Shown here piece after piece: positions 49,944 through 58,353 of a stretch of 58,539 bases of DNA. Source of the stretch: Bacteroidales bacterium (GTDB lineage: Bacteria > Bacteroidota > Bacteroidia > Bacteroidales > UBA932). The position numbers and the translations under genes were made by a program. Numbering within the stretch: position 1 is the stretch's first letter; every line of letters starts with the position of its first letter. A model generated the notes under the pieces. It did no database searches. It was not told where the DNA came from and saw nothing but the letters and a program-made list of their open reading frames with translations. The DNA is taken from positions 1 through 58,539 of the forward strand of contig JAGCCX010000041.1 in the NCBI GenBank assembly GCA_017651465.1, given 5' to 3'.

Positions 49944-50017
49944 CTCACGCAGCCGTGAGTGGGAGGGGCCCGCAAGCTTTGCGCTGCGGGAAGGATAGGC
50001 CGAAGGCCGTAGTCTGC
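49944..50017. repeat. Structured intergenic element, copy 2
   Basis: Begins right after the DUF5722 stop. It shares the start and end sequence of the element at 14645-14707, but the middle hairpin is longer here: CCCGCA/TGCGGG versus CCCG/CGGG. A CTCACG/CGTGAG hairpin opens it and GGCC/GGCC closes it. The 26-bp outer arms of copy 1 are not present. It lies between convergent genes and could serve as terminator. Confidence 0.78.
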
Positions 50018-50034
50018 AGCGTCAGAGAGGATGG

Positions 50035-51747
50035 CTAAATCTCGCTGAGCTCAAGCCAGCGGGTTTCCTTGATGTCGATCTGTTTGCGAAGCAGCTCGTA
50101 GCGCTCTGATGCTTCGGTTATTTTCTGATAGTCGAGAGTGCCGCCGGCGAGCAGCGCTTCCAGCTCCTTCTGTTCATTTCCCAGAGCCTCCAGTTCGACT
50201 TCCAGCTGCTCCATTTCTTTTTTCTCTTTCCAGCTCAGCTTCCTGGGAGCGGCAGGCTTTTCACGGGCCGGCGCTTTGGGGACAGGGGCGTTCGCCTTTG
50301 CCTTTTCCTCTTTGCGGAGGTCGGTGATGAACGTTCGGTAGGCGCTGTAGCCTCCAACAAAATCCTTGATGACCCCGTCGCCGCAAAACACGAACAGATG
50401 GTCAACCAGGCGGTCCAGAAAATGCCGGTCGTGGGTAACGATGATCAAGCTTCCCTTGAAGTCCAGCAGATACTCTTCCAGGATGTTGAGCGTCACTATG
50501 TCAAGGTCGTTGGTAGGTTCATCCAGTATGAGCAGGTTGGGATTCTGGAGAAGCACGGTTAGCAGGTAAAGACGCCTTTTTTCTCCTCCGGAAAGGCGCC
50601 CTATGCGGTTGTTCCACATTTCGTGGGGGAAGAGGAACATTTCGAGCAGACGAGTGTCGGGTACGGTTTCAAGTACCGTGTCGTCGTCGCGGAACGATCC
50701 GCCCGTCTGTTTGTAATAGCCTATGCGCACCGATTCGCCCCTCTTGACGGAAGGGGAATCGCTGTAGGCGAGCAGGTCCAGGAAAGTGCTTTTCCCTATA
50801 CCGTTTCCTCCTACGATGCCAACCCTTTCATAGCGCTGGAAGTTGTAGCTGAAGTGGCTTACTATCTTCTTGTCGCCGAACGAAAACGAAAGGTCCCTGC
50901 AGTCGATGACCTGTTTGCCAAGATAGCCGCCCGATCCCAGGCCTTCCATTGTTATGTTGTTGGTAACGTATGCGTTGGCAGCACGCTCCTTGAGCTCCAG
51001 GAAGGCTTGCTTGCGGTACTTTGCCTTGCCGCTCCTGGCGCACGGAGTGGCGTGTATCCATTCCAGCTCGCGGCGCAGAATATTGCGCACCCTGTCGGTC
51101 TCTGCATTGTAGTTTGAAACCCTTTCCGAGCGTTTGGTAAGGAAGTTTTCATAGTCGCCACGGTAGATGTATATGGCCCCGCGGTCCATCTCCATCACAG
51201 TGTTGCACACCCGGTCGAGGAAATAGCGGTCGTGCGATACCATAAAGAGGGTGCAGCGGGAGCGTTTAAGGGCGTTCTCGAGATACTCGATGGCGTCGAT
51301 GTCCAGATGGTTGGTGGGCTCGTCCATTATCAGGAATTCCGCTCCCGATGCAAGTAGGCCGGTGATGGCGACCCTTTTAATTTCTCCTCCTGAGAGTTCC
51401 CCCATAGATTTGGAGGTGCTGAGTCCGAGTTCGTCCAGGATACGGACGGTCCGGAGCTGTACGTCGGGGTCGTCGGAGTGAAGCTGCTGGCCTATGCTGA
51501 GCGAAGGGTCGAACTCGTACTCCTGCTCCAGGAAGGCGATGCGTATGTCTTTGAGGAAGGTTATCTTGCCTCCGGAGTCGGACTTGTCTTTGCCTGCCAG
51601 TATGCGCAGCAGCGAAGTCTTGCCGGTACCGTTGGGAGCGACGAGGGCGATTTTGTCGCCCTCGTTGATGTTGAACCCTATGTGGTCAAAGAGTATCTTT
51701 GTGCCGTAGGATTTGGATATGTTGTCAATTTGCAAGAACGACGGCAT
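50035..51747 (-). CDS. uup: ABC-F ATPase, Uup type
   Basis: 570 residues, two ATP-binding halves: Walker A ALVAPNGTGKTS (Pro instead of the usual Arg-rich loop) and GIVGGNGIGKST; LSGGEIKRVAI and LSGGEKRRLYLLT signatures; FLIMDEPTNHLD and LLILDEPTNDLD. The linker has the Uup-type ATPCARSGKAKYRKQ. A C-terminal coiled coil KLSWKEKKEMEQLEVELEALG (from about 490) is the DNA-binding region of Uup proteins. Uup acts on ribosomes or branched DNA. The start overlaps the glycosidase gene end by 23 bases; it is last in the run starting with the M13 peptidase. Confidence 0.9.
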   Translation of the reverse strand: MPSFLQIDNISKSYGTKILFDHIGFNINEGDKIALVAPNGTGKTSLLRILAGKDKSDSGGKITFLKDIRIAFLEQEYEFDPSLSIGQQLHSDDPDVQLRTVRILDELGLSTSKSMGELSGGEIKRVAITGLLASGAEFLIMDEPTNHLDIDAIEYLENALKRSRCTLFMVSHDRYFLDRVCNTVMEMDRGAIYIYRGDYENFLTKRSERVSNYNAETDRVRNILRRELEWIHATPCARSGKAKYRKQAFLELKERAANAYVTNNITMEGLGSGGYLGKQVIDCRDLSFSFGDKKIVSHFSYNFQRYERVGIVGGNGIGKSTFLDLLAYSDSPSVKRGESVRIGYYKQTGGSFRDDDTVLETVPDTRLLEMFLFPHEMWNNRIGRLSGGEKRRLYLLTVLLQNPNLLILDEPTNDLDIVTLNILEEYLLDFKGSLIIVTHDRHFLDRLVDHLFVFCGDGVIKDFVGGYSAYRTFITDLRKEEKAKANAPVPKAPAREKPAAPRKLSWKEKKEMEQLEVELEALGNEQKELEALLAGGTLDYQKITEASERYELLRKQIDIKETRWLELSEI

Positions 51748-52795
51748 CGTTGCAGCGTTTGATGACTTCTATCTCCGCCGGGTCGAAGGGACTGTGATCG
51801 GTGCGGAAAATATCGTGGAACCACAGTTCGGGCTCATCCACGTCGGGCAGGGGAGTATCCCACGCGAATATGGTATTGGTCTTGCCGGATACGAAGCCCC
51901 AGTTGATTGCCGCCACATTGTTTTCTTTCAGAAGCGGCATCACGTTGCTGAAAAGGCTCCCGCGGGTACGGGCCATATACTCGGTGCAGATAAGCGGACG
52001 GCCTCTGGTCTTGAGCGTATCGATGGTTTGCTGCATATGCCCGGGGGTGCCGTAGTCGTGGAAAGAGATGATATCCGAATTATCCAGCTGGTAAGCGTTC
52101 AGCGCCGGGAGCGATTCTGTCCACACGCCTATGGTAAGCGGCTGGGAGGGAGCTGCGTTGCGCGCCCAGCGGAAGACGTTCTTGACCAGCTGGAGGCTGC
52201 TCTCGCCGTATCCGCTGTTGCCGGGCTCGTTGTAGAGGTCCCATCCGAGTATGCGGTTGTCGCGGCCGAAAGTGCCGAGAATATCGCTCACGTATTTTTC
52301 AAGTTCGGGGTAAGTGAGGGATGTGTCGGCCCGGCGTGCCTTGGAAGGATCCTGTACCCATCCGGAATTGTGTATTCCTTTCCTTGGGGCGCGCTGGGTT
52401 CCGTAAGAAGATTCGGGATCCCAGCAGTCATCGAAGAACACTAACAGGGGCAATATGTCGTAGCGGTCGCAGATGTCCAGGAATTCATCGATGTGGCGCT
52501 TGAAAGCCTCGGGCTCATTGGCGTAGACTACGCTGCTCAGGAATACACGCATCGTGTTGAATCCCAGCTCCTCGGCCCAGCTGAGTTCGGTATTTATGAG
52601 CTCGGGGGACCAGGTGTCCGAGCTCCACATCTCGATCTGGTTGATGGCGTTGGACGGGATAAAGTTGCAGCCCGACAGCCAAGGCTGGGCGCCATACCAC
52701 TGATTGGCCTTCTCGGCGCTCCAGGGAGCCTGGGAAGGCGTTGAAGTACAGGATACCAGCAGGGTCAGAATTGCAAGGCTGAAAAGTATTCTCAT
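51725..52795 (-). CDS. Glycoside hydrolase clan GH-A lipoprotein (cellulase/GH5-like)
   Basis: 356 residues. The lipobox is LTLLVSCTSTPS. A TIM barrel fills the mature protein: GFNTMRVFLSSVVYANEPEAFKRHIDEFL, the acid/base Glu in GWDLYNEPGNSGYGE (near 189-203), the conserved His in DIISFHDYG, and the nucleophile Glu in RPLICTEYMART (near 267-278). Residues FNTMRVF and YNEP are typical of GH5-like or GH2-type catalytic domains. The polysaccharide is unknown. It overlaps the esterase gene by 4 bases. Confidence 0.85.
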   Translation of the reverse strand: MRILFSLAILTLLVSCTSTPSQAPWSAEKANQWYGAQPWLSGCNFIPSNAINQIEMWSSDTWSPELINTELSWAEELGFNTMRVFLSSVVYANEPEAFKRHIDEFLDICDRYDILPLLVFFDDCWDPESSYGTQRAPRKGIHNSGWVQDPSKARRADTSLTYPELEKYVSDILGTFGRDNRILGWDLYNEPGNSGYGESSLQLVKNVFRWARNAAPSQPLTIGVWTESLPALNAYQLDNSDIISFHDYGTPGHMQQTIDTLKTRGRPLICTEYMARTRGSLFSNVMPLLKENNVAAINWGFVSGKTNTIFAWDTPLPDVDEPELWFHDIFRTDHSPFDPAEIEVIKRCNDAVVLAN

Positions 52796-53742
52796 TTATA
52801 TATGTCGTTTAGCGTGATGTTGTCCCAAACCGGTATTGCAGGATCATCGAGCGAGGCGTCTATGACACGCCGCTTGCCTCCGATAACGTTTTCTTCCAGG
52901 AAGCGCTTCTGCTCGGGCCAGGTAGATACCATACTGCCGGCTATGTCGTGCGTGTGATTCTCGTAACGGTAGAAGTTGTAAACGAATCCCTTCTTGGAGA
53001 AAACTTCCTTTACCAGGGAACTGCTGCCGTACATTCCCCATCGTCCGAAAGCTAATTTGTTGTAGGCGACAGCCTCATCCACGGTGCCGTGGAACAGCAG
53101 GTGGGGAGCAGGCTCCGCTTTGTAGGAGGGAACTCCGCTGTCGGACATTACGGCGCCGGCAAAAGACATAACTCCTTTGAAATTGAAGCCATCGGGAAGG
53201 ATGGCGGTGCGCTCGGTGGGACTGCAGACCTCAAGGGCGCAGCTGAGCGAAATCATTGCGCCCGCGGAACTGCCGGAAATGACCAGGTTATCAGGATCCA
53301 CTCCCATCTCGGCGGAGTTGTCGGCTATGAAGCGTATGGCCGCAAATACATCTTCGACACCCATATCCACGGCCCTCTTGGTGTACTTGGCGCTCTGGAC
53401 CAGATGGAAAAGGTCGAATCGCATCGGAACGCCCTTGAGTCCCAGACGGTAGTCGACCGATACGACTCCGTAGCCCTCGTCGGTTAGAATCTTGAACCAG
53501 GGGAGGAGGTAAGGGTCGTTGCGGTGGCCGGTTACGAACCCGCCGCCGAAGACGAAAAGCACCGTGGGCTTTTGATTGCCGTCAGGAAGAACGGAAGCTT
53601 CCTGAACGGGTGCGTAATAGTCGATGTAAAGATTGCAAGTATCACGTTCCGCTACCATATAAGTTCCGGTAAGCGTTTGGGCATTCAGGGTAGCGCAGAG
53701 CTGCAGCAAGAGCAGAAATAAGGTAAAACGTTTCATAATCAT
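52792..53742 (-). CDS. Exported alpha/beta hydrolase (BD-FAE/esterase type)
   Basis: 316 residues with a signal peptide ending near 21 (ATLNAQ). The oxyanion loop is LFVFGGGFVTGHRN (near 61-74), the nucleophile elbow is VISGSSAGAMISLSCA (near 154-169), the Asp site lies in LLFHGTVDEAVAYN and the His in YENHTHDIAGSM. It resembles carbohydrate esterases of the feruloyl/acetyl type. Between a serpin gene (4-base overlap) and a glycosidase gene (4-base overlap), it may remove side groups from the same glycan. Confidence 0.85.
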   Translation of the reverse strand: MIMKRFTLFLLLLQLCATLNAQTLTGTYMVAERDTCNLYIDYYAPVQEASVLPDGNQKPTVLFVFGGGFVTGHRNDPYLLPWFKILTDEGYGVVSVDYRLGLKGVPMRFDLFHLVQSAKYTKRAVDMGVEDVFAAIRFIADNSAEMGVDPDNLVISGSSAGAMISLSCALEVCSPTERTAILPDGFNFKGVMSFAGAVMSDSGVPSYKAEPAPHLLFHGTVDEAVAYNKLAFGRWGMYGSSSLVKEVFSKKGFVYNFYRYENHTHDIAGSMVSTWPEQKRFLEENVIGGKRRVIDASLDDPAIPVWDNITLNDIYK

Positions 53743-54935
53743 TTGGTTCCACTATAGCGGCCGGCAAACAATATGCTCCCGGTGCTGGCTTCGGTAATCA
53801 AGTACAGGAAAGTCCGGTCGGCGTGAAACTCGACCGGGGAGTCCATAGGTATCGCGGTGGTGGCGATCATCCCGGCGGAAGTGACCGCCGCGGCCTCGGC
53901 TCCTTGCTCGTCAACCTTTATCACGGCATCCTGCATAACGAAACTGAGCCTGAGGGCATCGGGCGAGAGCGCCTTGAAATCGGCGCGCCTGGTGAAGGAA
54001 GACGGCATTCCCATCTTGGAAAGAGTATCGTTGAGAAGGATGTGATAGCGGACTTCGAAGCGGGGGAGCCACAGGTCTACTTTTCTTTTATGGGTGCTGT
54101 GAATGAGCCATCCGGCGCCTTTGTCTTTAAGGAAGCTGATGACCTCGGCGGTGCTGTGCCCATCGCTTGGAAGCAGTACGATCATATTGAACGATCTGTT
54201 TCCGTACGGGAGGCAGACAGCGCTGAAGAGCTCGTCGCCGTAGTAACGGTAGTCGTCGAAGTTCTTCATCATCGGAACATCGCCGACAATCTTGCCGTTG
54301 TTCCTGAAAGGCTCGGGGGCAGTGTATCTGGAATCGAACTTGTCGGCCCACTCGCCTTTGAAATACAGGGCGTTGACCAGATAGCACAGCATATCGTCCG
54401 ACACCTTGTCGAGGATCGAAGGTATTAGCCCTTCTGTTTGATTGGAGCACCACCGGTTAATGTAAGAGGCGGTTCCTTTGGAGTCTTTGAAATCGTGCGA
54501 CGAAACTTCTGCGCGGAACGGCCCGACCACTTTCTGGAGATAGTCCTCCTTGAGTTTGTAGCGCTGATTGACGAACAAGGCGTTAGCCAGATTGAGCTTG
54601 GTTTTGGAATCAAGCTGCGGCAGCCTCTCGATGGTGCGGCTGCAGTAGTTGTTGAATTCTTCCGCCTCCGAAGCGTCGATACCCAGCACCGAGTAAATCT
54701 CTTCCGCAGTCTTGCCCTGGGCTCCGTTCATAACCATTCCGAGCAGCAGCTGGAGGCTGAGGGGCGATACTACATAATCTTTGTTTGACGCCTTGTCCAT
54801 CTTTTCGATAAAAGAGAGGGCGAAAGGAGTATTGGCAAAGTGTCGGTCCTGTTGGTCCGGGGGAGCCGCCGCGGATGTCTGGCTCATAGCAATAAGAACC
54901 AGCACGGGGATAGCAAGTCTGTAAAGAGTTTTCAT
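53739..54935 (-). CDS. Serpin (serine protease inhibitor family)
   Basis: 398 residues with signal peptide (MKTLYRLAIPVLVLIAMSQTS, AAAPPDQ). Serpin core features: NTPFALSFIEKMDKASNKDYVVSPLSL, the strand 3A/breach region, and the reactive loop after VKVDEQGAEAAAVTSAGM (near 335-352), ending IPMDSPVEFHADRTFLYLI. The hinge GAEAAAVT has only small residues, as needed for the inhibitory conformational change. The loop is some five residues longer than in alpha-1-antitrypsin, so P1 cannot be fixed: Thr, or Met in AIPM. Start at 54935 follows the dipeptidase gene by 5 bases; the longer ORF start at 55013 would lie inside that gene. Target protease unknown. Confidence 0.88.
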   Translation of the reverse strand: MKTLYRLAIPVLVLIAMSQTSAAAPPDQQDRHFANTPFALSFIEKMDKASNKDYVVSPLSLQLLLGMVMNGAQGKTAEEIYSVLGIDASEAEEFNNYCSRTIERLPQLDSKTKLNLANALFVNQRYKLKEDYLQKVVGPFRAEVSSHDFKDSKGTASYINRWCSNQTEGLIPSILDKVSDDMLCYLVNALYFKGEWADKFDSRYTAPEPFRNNGKIVGDVPMMKNFDDYRYYGDELFSAVCLPYGNRSFNMIVLLPSDGHSTAEVISFLKDKGAGWLIHSTHKRKVDLWLPRFEVRYHILLNDTLSKMGMPSSFTRRADFKALSPDALRLSFVMQDAVIKVDEQGAEAAAVTSAGMIATTAIPMDSPVEFHADRTFLYLITEASTGSILFAGRYSGTK

Positions 54936-54940
54936 AATTC

Positions 54941-55708
54941 TTAGAGTTGTTTGACAGGGAAAGTGAAATAGGTGTCGGGGAAGGGCTCGTCCTTGAGGGT
55001 AAAGTGCCACCATTCGGAGTCCAGGGTTTTGAACCCGTGCTTGACCATAACGTTGCGCAGCAGCATACGGTTCGCGAATTGTTCGGCAGTGATGGTCATC
55101 CCTGACGGGCTGACGCTTCCGTCGCCGTTGAACTCTCCGTTGTCCGGATTACCGCAGAAATCGGGATGGCTTTCGGGGCCGAACCAGTCGAATGTGCCGC
55201 CCATATCCACTTCCATCTCACTGTTCATATCGAAGAGCGTCAGATCGATGGTGGAGCCGCGTGTGTGGCCGCTTTTCTCCATTATGTACTCCTGTTCGAA
55301 GAGCACGCTCTTGTCCAGGTCGGGATAGAAGTAGGACTTCATACGGGTATCGCTTATGTCTGCTGCCCAACGCACGAAATGGTCCACTGCACACTGGGGC
55401 CTGTAGGCATCGAAAACCTTGATGCGGTAGCCGAGGGTGAGAAGCTCGTCGCTGACGGCCCTCAGGCTGTCGGCGGCCCTTTTGGTGAGAAGGGCGGTGG
55501 GCTCGAGATAACCGTCGATGCGGTCGCCCACAAAATTGTAGGTGCTGAAATAGCGTATTTCAAGTATCGCATCGGGTACGGCGTCGGTAATGGTCACGAA
55601 CTCGCTGGAATCGGCCTCGGGAGCCGCTTCCTCTTTGTCGAGTTTGACGGCAAGAAGTATGGCGAGCGCGGTGAGCAGCACTGCGCAGATCGGGACGATT
55701 AACTTCTT
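54941..55708 (-). CDS. VanX/DdpX-type D-Ala-D-Ala dipeptidase
   Basis: 255 residues with an N-terminal membrane or signal helix (MKKLIVPICAVLLTALAILLAV). Zinc metallopeptidase of the M15D group: EIRYFSTYNFVG near 38, the catalytic Arg in KVFDAYRPQCAV (near 85-96), zinc ligands His and Asp in SGHTRGSTIDLTLF (S-x-H-x6-D type, near 133-146) and Glu and His in DSEWWHFTL (near 233). The family cleaves D-Ala-D-Ala; VanX is a vancomycin resistance factor, but DdpX forms are used to recycle cell-wall dipeptide. Without vanA/vanH here, a nutrition or recycling role is likely. Confidence 0.9.
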   Translation of the reverse strand, partial: KKLIVPICAVLLTALAILLAVKLDKEEAAPEADSSEFVTITDAVPDAILEIRYFSTYNFVGDRIDGYLEPTALLTKRAADSLRAVSDELLTLGYRIKVFDAYRPQCAVDHFVRWAADISDTRMKSYFYPDLDKSVLFEQEYIMEKSGHTRGSTIDLTLFDMNSEMEVDMGGTFDWFGPESHPDFCGNPDNGEFNGDGSVSPSGMTITAEQFANRMLLRNVMVKHGFKTLDSEWWHFTLKDEPFPDTYFTFPVKQL

Positions 55709-55713
55709 CATAA

Positions 55714-57735
55714 TTACCAGATATGGACTCTTTCTTCTTCGGGTCTCCACATAGGATCTCCCTCCTTTATGCCGAAAGCATCAAAGAAAGTGCCGAAATT
55801 CCGGAGCGATACGTTGACCCTGTTGACGGCAAGCGAGTGAGGGTCGGTATTGGTCCGGCGCAGTTTCTCCTCGTCGGTGATGTTCTGAGCCCATACGGTA
55901 GCGTAGGCGATATAGAAACGCTGCGCGGGAGTGAATCCGTCAATGAGGCCGGGGTCTTTACCCGCGATGGCATTTTCCATAGCTGTAAAGGCTATGCTCA
56001 GGCCGCCGTGGTCGCCGATATTCTCGCCGAGGGTGAAGTTGCCGTTGGCGTGAACGCCGGGCAGGATCTCAACCTCGTCGAACTGCTCTACAAGCACTTG
56101 TGCCTTCTGCCTGAAGCGCGCGTCGTCCTCGTCGGTCCACCAGCTGACCATATTGCCATAAGCATCGAACAGGCGGCCCTGGTCGTCGAAACCGTGGCTC
56201 ATTTCGTGTCCGATAACAACTCCGATGGCGCCGTAGTTGACAGCCTCGTCAGCGTCGGGATTGAAGAACGGCGGTTGAAGGATGGCGGCGGGGAAGCAAA
56301 TCTCGTTTGTGCTTGGATTGTAATATGCGTTTACGGTCTGCGGACTCATACCCCATTCGGTCTTGTCGGTGGGCTTGCCCAGCTTGGACAGATTGTCCTG
56401 CACGAACCACCTGGAGGCGGCACGCTGGTTCTCGTAGTAACTCAGGGCGGGGTCGATCTGCAGCGCACTGTAGTCTTTCCATTTGTCGGGATAGCCTATC
56501 TTGACGGTGAAATGATCCAGTTTCTCGTGGGCGCGCATCTTGGTGCTGTCACCCATCCAGTCGAGTGCGTCGATATGTTCGCCCCAGGCTTTCTGGAGAT
56601 TCTTTACCAGCAAGAGCATCTGGTCTTTGGACTTCTTGGGGAAGTATTTCTTTACGTACATCTGTCCCACGGCCTCGCCCAGGACTCCGTTAGGCACCGC
56701 CATTGCGCGTTTCCAGCGGGGCTTGGGCTCCTGGATTCCGGAGAGCTGGCGGGAGAAGAAATCGAACTGGGCGGCGTAGAAATCGTCGCTCAGGGCCCCG
56801 CAGCCGCCCCTCACAAGGTGGGCGGTGAGATAGTCGCGGAGAACTTCGACGTCCGTTGAAGCCACGTATTCGCTGAGCGCCTCGAAGAACGAAGGTTCGG
56901 AAACGATAATCTTGTCCTGCTCGGGAATGCTCGCCTCATCGAAGAACGCGGCGAAATCGAAACCGGGGAAAGCGTCGAAGATTTGCTTCGAAGACATAGG
57001 GTTGTACTGCTTGGCGATGTCCCTCTCCTGCTCCCTTGTCCAGGAATTGAGCGCCAGGTAATCTTCGACGGCAAGGGCGTTTGCGGCCACTTTGTCAGGC
57101 TCCTCCACTCCGGCAAGGCCGAGAATCTTTGAAAGGAATGAACGGTATCCTTCCTTGATGGCAGCGTTCTCGCTCTTGAGGTAGTAATCCCTGTCGCCGA
57201 TTCCCAGGCCGCCCTGGCCCAGATACAGAATCTGGCTGTCGCTGTCCATCAGGTCCGATTCAACGAAGGTCGAGAACAGGACGCGTCCGCCGTTCAGATG
57301 CATAGCCGCAATCGCGCGGGCGAACGCTTCCTTGTCGGAGATGGCACTTAGTTGCTCTATATATTTTTGAAGCGGTTCGGCTCCTTCGGTATTAAGCCGG
57401 AGCGAATCAAGTCCCTGCTTGTAGAGGTCGACTATCTTTTGCTCCACGCTGCCGCTTTTGGGATTGAGCTTGGACATCGACGCAAACAGATCATTTATGC
57501 GTTCGACATTGTCCTCGCGCAGCTGGTCAAAAGTGCCGAAGCGCGCGAACTCGGCTCCCAGAGGGTGGCTTTTCTGCCATCCGGCAGTGGCGTACTGGTA
57601 AAAGTCGTCACCGGGAGAGACTTCAGTATCAAGGTTGGCCAGATCGATAGCTGGTACTTTCTGCGCCGGCTCCTGGCAGGATGCGACGGTTGCGCTCAGG
57701 GCTATCGCCGCAAGGATGAAGGACTTGAATTTCAT
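55714..57735 (-). CDS. M13 family zinc metallopeptidase (neprilysin-like) lipoprotein
   Basis: 673 residues. The lipobox is SATVASCQEPAQK. The large N-terminal M13 region opens with PGDDFYQYATAGWQKSHP. The gluzincin site VIGHEMSHGFDDQGRLFD is near 507-524 (HExxH), with the third ligand in LGENIGDHGGLSIA near 571. The end RVHIW is close to the family C-terminal tryptophan motif (CxxW in animals). These enzymes cut oligopeptides. It is the first gene of the minus-strand unit leading to a dipeptidase, serpin, esterase, glycosidase and uup, with a 5-base gap to the dipeptidase. Confidence 0.93.
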   Translation of the reverse strand: MKFKSFILAAIALSATVASCQEPAQKVPAIDLANLDTEVSPGDDFYQYATAGWQKSHPLGAEFARFGTFDQLREDNVERINDLFASMSKLNPKSGSVEQKIVDLYKQGLDSLRLNTEGAEPLQKYIEQLSAISDKEAFARAIAAMHLNGGRVLFSTFVESDLMDSDSQILYLGQGGLGIGDRDYYLKSENAAIKEGYRSFLSKILGLAGVEEPDKVAANALAVEDYLALNSWTREQERDIAKQYNPMSSKQIFDAFPGFDFAAFFDEASIPEQDKIIVSEPSFFEALSEYVASTDVEVLRDYLTAHLVRGGCGALSDDFYAAQFDFFSRQLSGIQEPKPRWKRAMAVPNGVLGEAVGQMYVKKYFPKKSKDQMLLLVKNLQKAWGEHIDALDWMGDSTKMRAHEKLDHFTVKIGYPDKWKDYSALQIDPALSYYENQRAASRWFVQDNLSKLGKPTDKTEWGMSPQTVNAYYNPSTNEICFPAAILQPPFFNPDADEAVNYGAIGVVIGHEMSHGFDDQGRLFDAYGNMVSWWTDEDDARFRQKAQVLVEQFDEVEILPGVHANGNFTLGENIGDHGGLSIAFTAMENAIAGKDPGLIDGFTPAQRFYIAYATVWAQNITDEEKLRRTNTDPHSLAVNRVNVSLRNFGTFFDAFGIKEGDPMWRPEEERVHIW

Positions 57736-57756
57736 AAAGTGTTTCTTTTAATGACG

Positions 57757-57764
57757 TAAATATA
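57757..57764 (-). promoter_or_regulatory. Possible -7 box of the M13-to-uup unit
   Basis: TATATTTA (minus strand), one mismatch from TAnnTTTG, 21 bases before the ATG; no -33 box recognised. Confidence 0.4.
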
Positions 57765-57818
57765 AGAAAACTTTTTTTCTTTTCTCTCCACCGCTTGCCC
57801 AAAGAGCCTGTCGGGCAC

Positions 57819-57846
57819 GAAAAAAGCCGCTGATTTACAGCGGCTT
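57819..57846 (-). terminator. Terminator of tRNA-Ala
   Basis: On the minus strand AAGCCGCTG, loop TAAAT, CAGCGGCTT followed by TTTTC; begins 3 bases after the mature tRNA end. Confidence 0.88.
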
Positions 57847-57849
57847 AAG

Positions 57850-57922
57850 TGGAGCATAGGGGACTCGAACCCCTGACCTATAGATTGCGAACCTATCGCT
57901 CTACCAGCTGAGCTAATACCCC
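57850..57922 (-). tRNA. tRNA-Ala (anticodon CGC)
   Basis: 73 bases: acceptor GGGGTAT/ATGCTCC including the G3-U70 pair that identifies alanine tRNAs, D-stem GCTC/GAGC, anticodon stem ATAGG/TCTAT (last pair G-U) with loop TTCGCAA, T-arm AGGGG-TTCGAGT-CCCCT, discriminator A. CCA not encoded. Confidence 0.95.
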
Positions 57923-57933
57923 GAAAGCGGATG

Positions 57934-57965
57934 CAAAACTACAAAAAAATCCAGTTCCTCCCAAA
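57934..57965 (-). promoter_or_regulatory. Promoter of tRNA-Ala
   Basis: Minus strand: TTTG (57965-57962), 20 bases, TAGTTTTG (57941-57934), 11 bases before the mature 5' end. Confidence 0.75.
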
Positions 57966-58012
57966 TTTTCCCCAAAATATATTCAAATGCGCCCTAAAGA
58001 GGCCTGAGTTGC

Positions 58013-58043
58013 TTGTTTATTAGTTAATAAATTCGTAATTTCG
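58013..58043 (+). promoter_or_regulatory. Probable promoter of the citrate lyase genes
   Basis: TTG (58013-58015), 20 bases, TAATTTCG (58036-58043, one mismatch from TAnnTTTG), 34 bases before the citD start. Confidence 0.5.
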
Positions 58044-58077
58044 TAGTCCAACTGATAACCACTTTTATCTTAAAATT

Positions 58078-58353
58078 ATGGAAGTAAAAAACGCTATGGC
58101 CGGCACTCTGGAATCTGGCGACATCGTTATCCAGATTTCACCGGGTGACGGCCTTACAGTTGACCTGCAGAGTTCTGTTTCGGCCCAGTTCGGCCGTCAG
58201 ATCAAGGCGGTCATCACCGAAACCCTGGAGGGCCTCGGCATTGAAAATGCTTATGTGAAAGCCACGGACAAGGGAGCACTTGACTGCACTATCCGCGCAC
58301 GTGTAACTGCGGCGGCAGTCCGCGCAACAGGCAAAGACGTATGGAAAGACTGA
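58078..58353 (+). CDS. citD: Citrate lyase acyl carrier protein (gamma subunit)
   Basis: 91 residues. It carries the phosphoribosyl-dephospho-CoA arm of citrate lyase, attached to Ser13 in AMAGTLESGDIVIQI. The rest matches CitD (LDCTIRARVTAAAVRATG near the end). Citrate lyase splits citrate to acetate and oxaloacetate in anaerobic citrate use. Its last 13 bases overlap the citE start, so an operon continues beyond the window. Confidence 0.93.
   Translation: MEVKNAMAGTLESGDIVIQISPGDGLTVDLQSSVSAQFGRQIKAVITETLEGLGIENAYVKATDKGALDCTIRARVTAAAVRATGKDVWKD

Noticed and set aside
54941-55708. Vancomycin resistance cluster
   Set aside because: A VanX-type dipeptidase is present, but no D-Ala-D-Lac ligase, VanH dehydrogenase or VanRS regulator, and the host is Gram-negative; recycling or nutrition is more likely.
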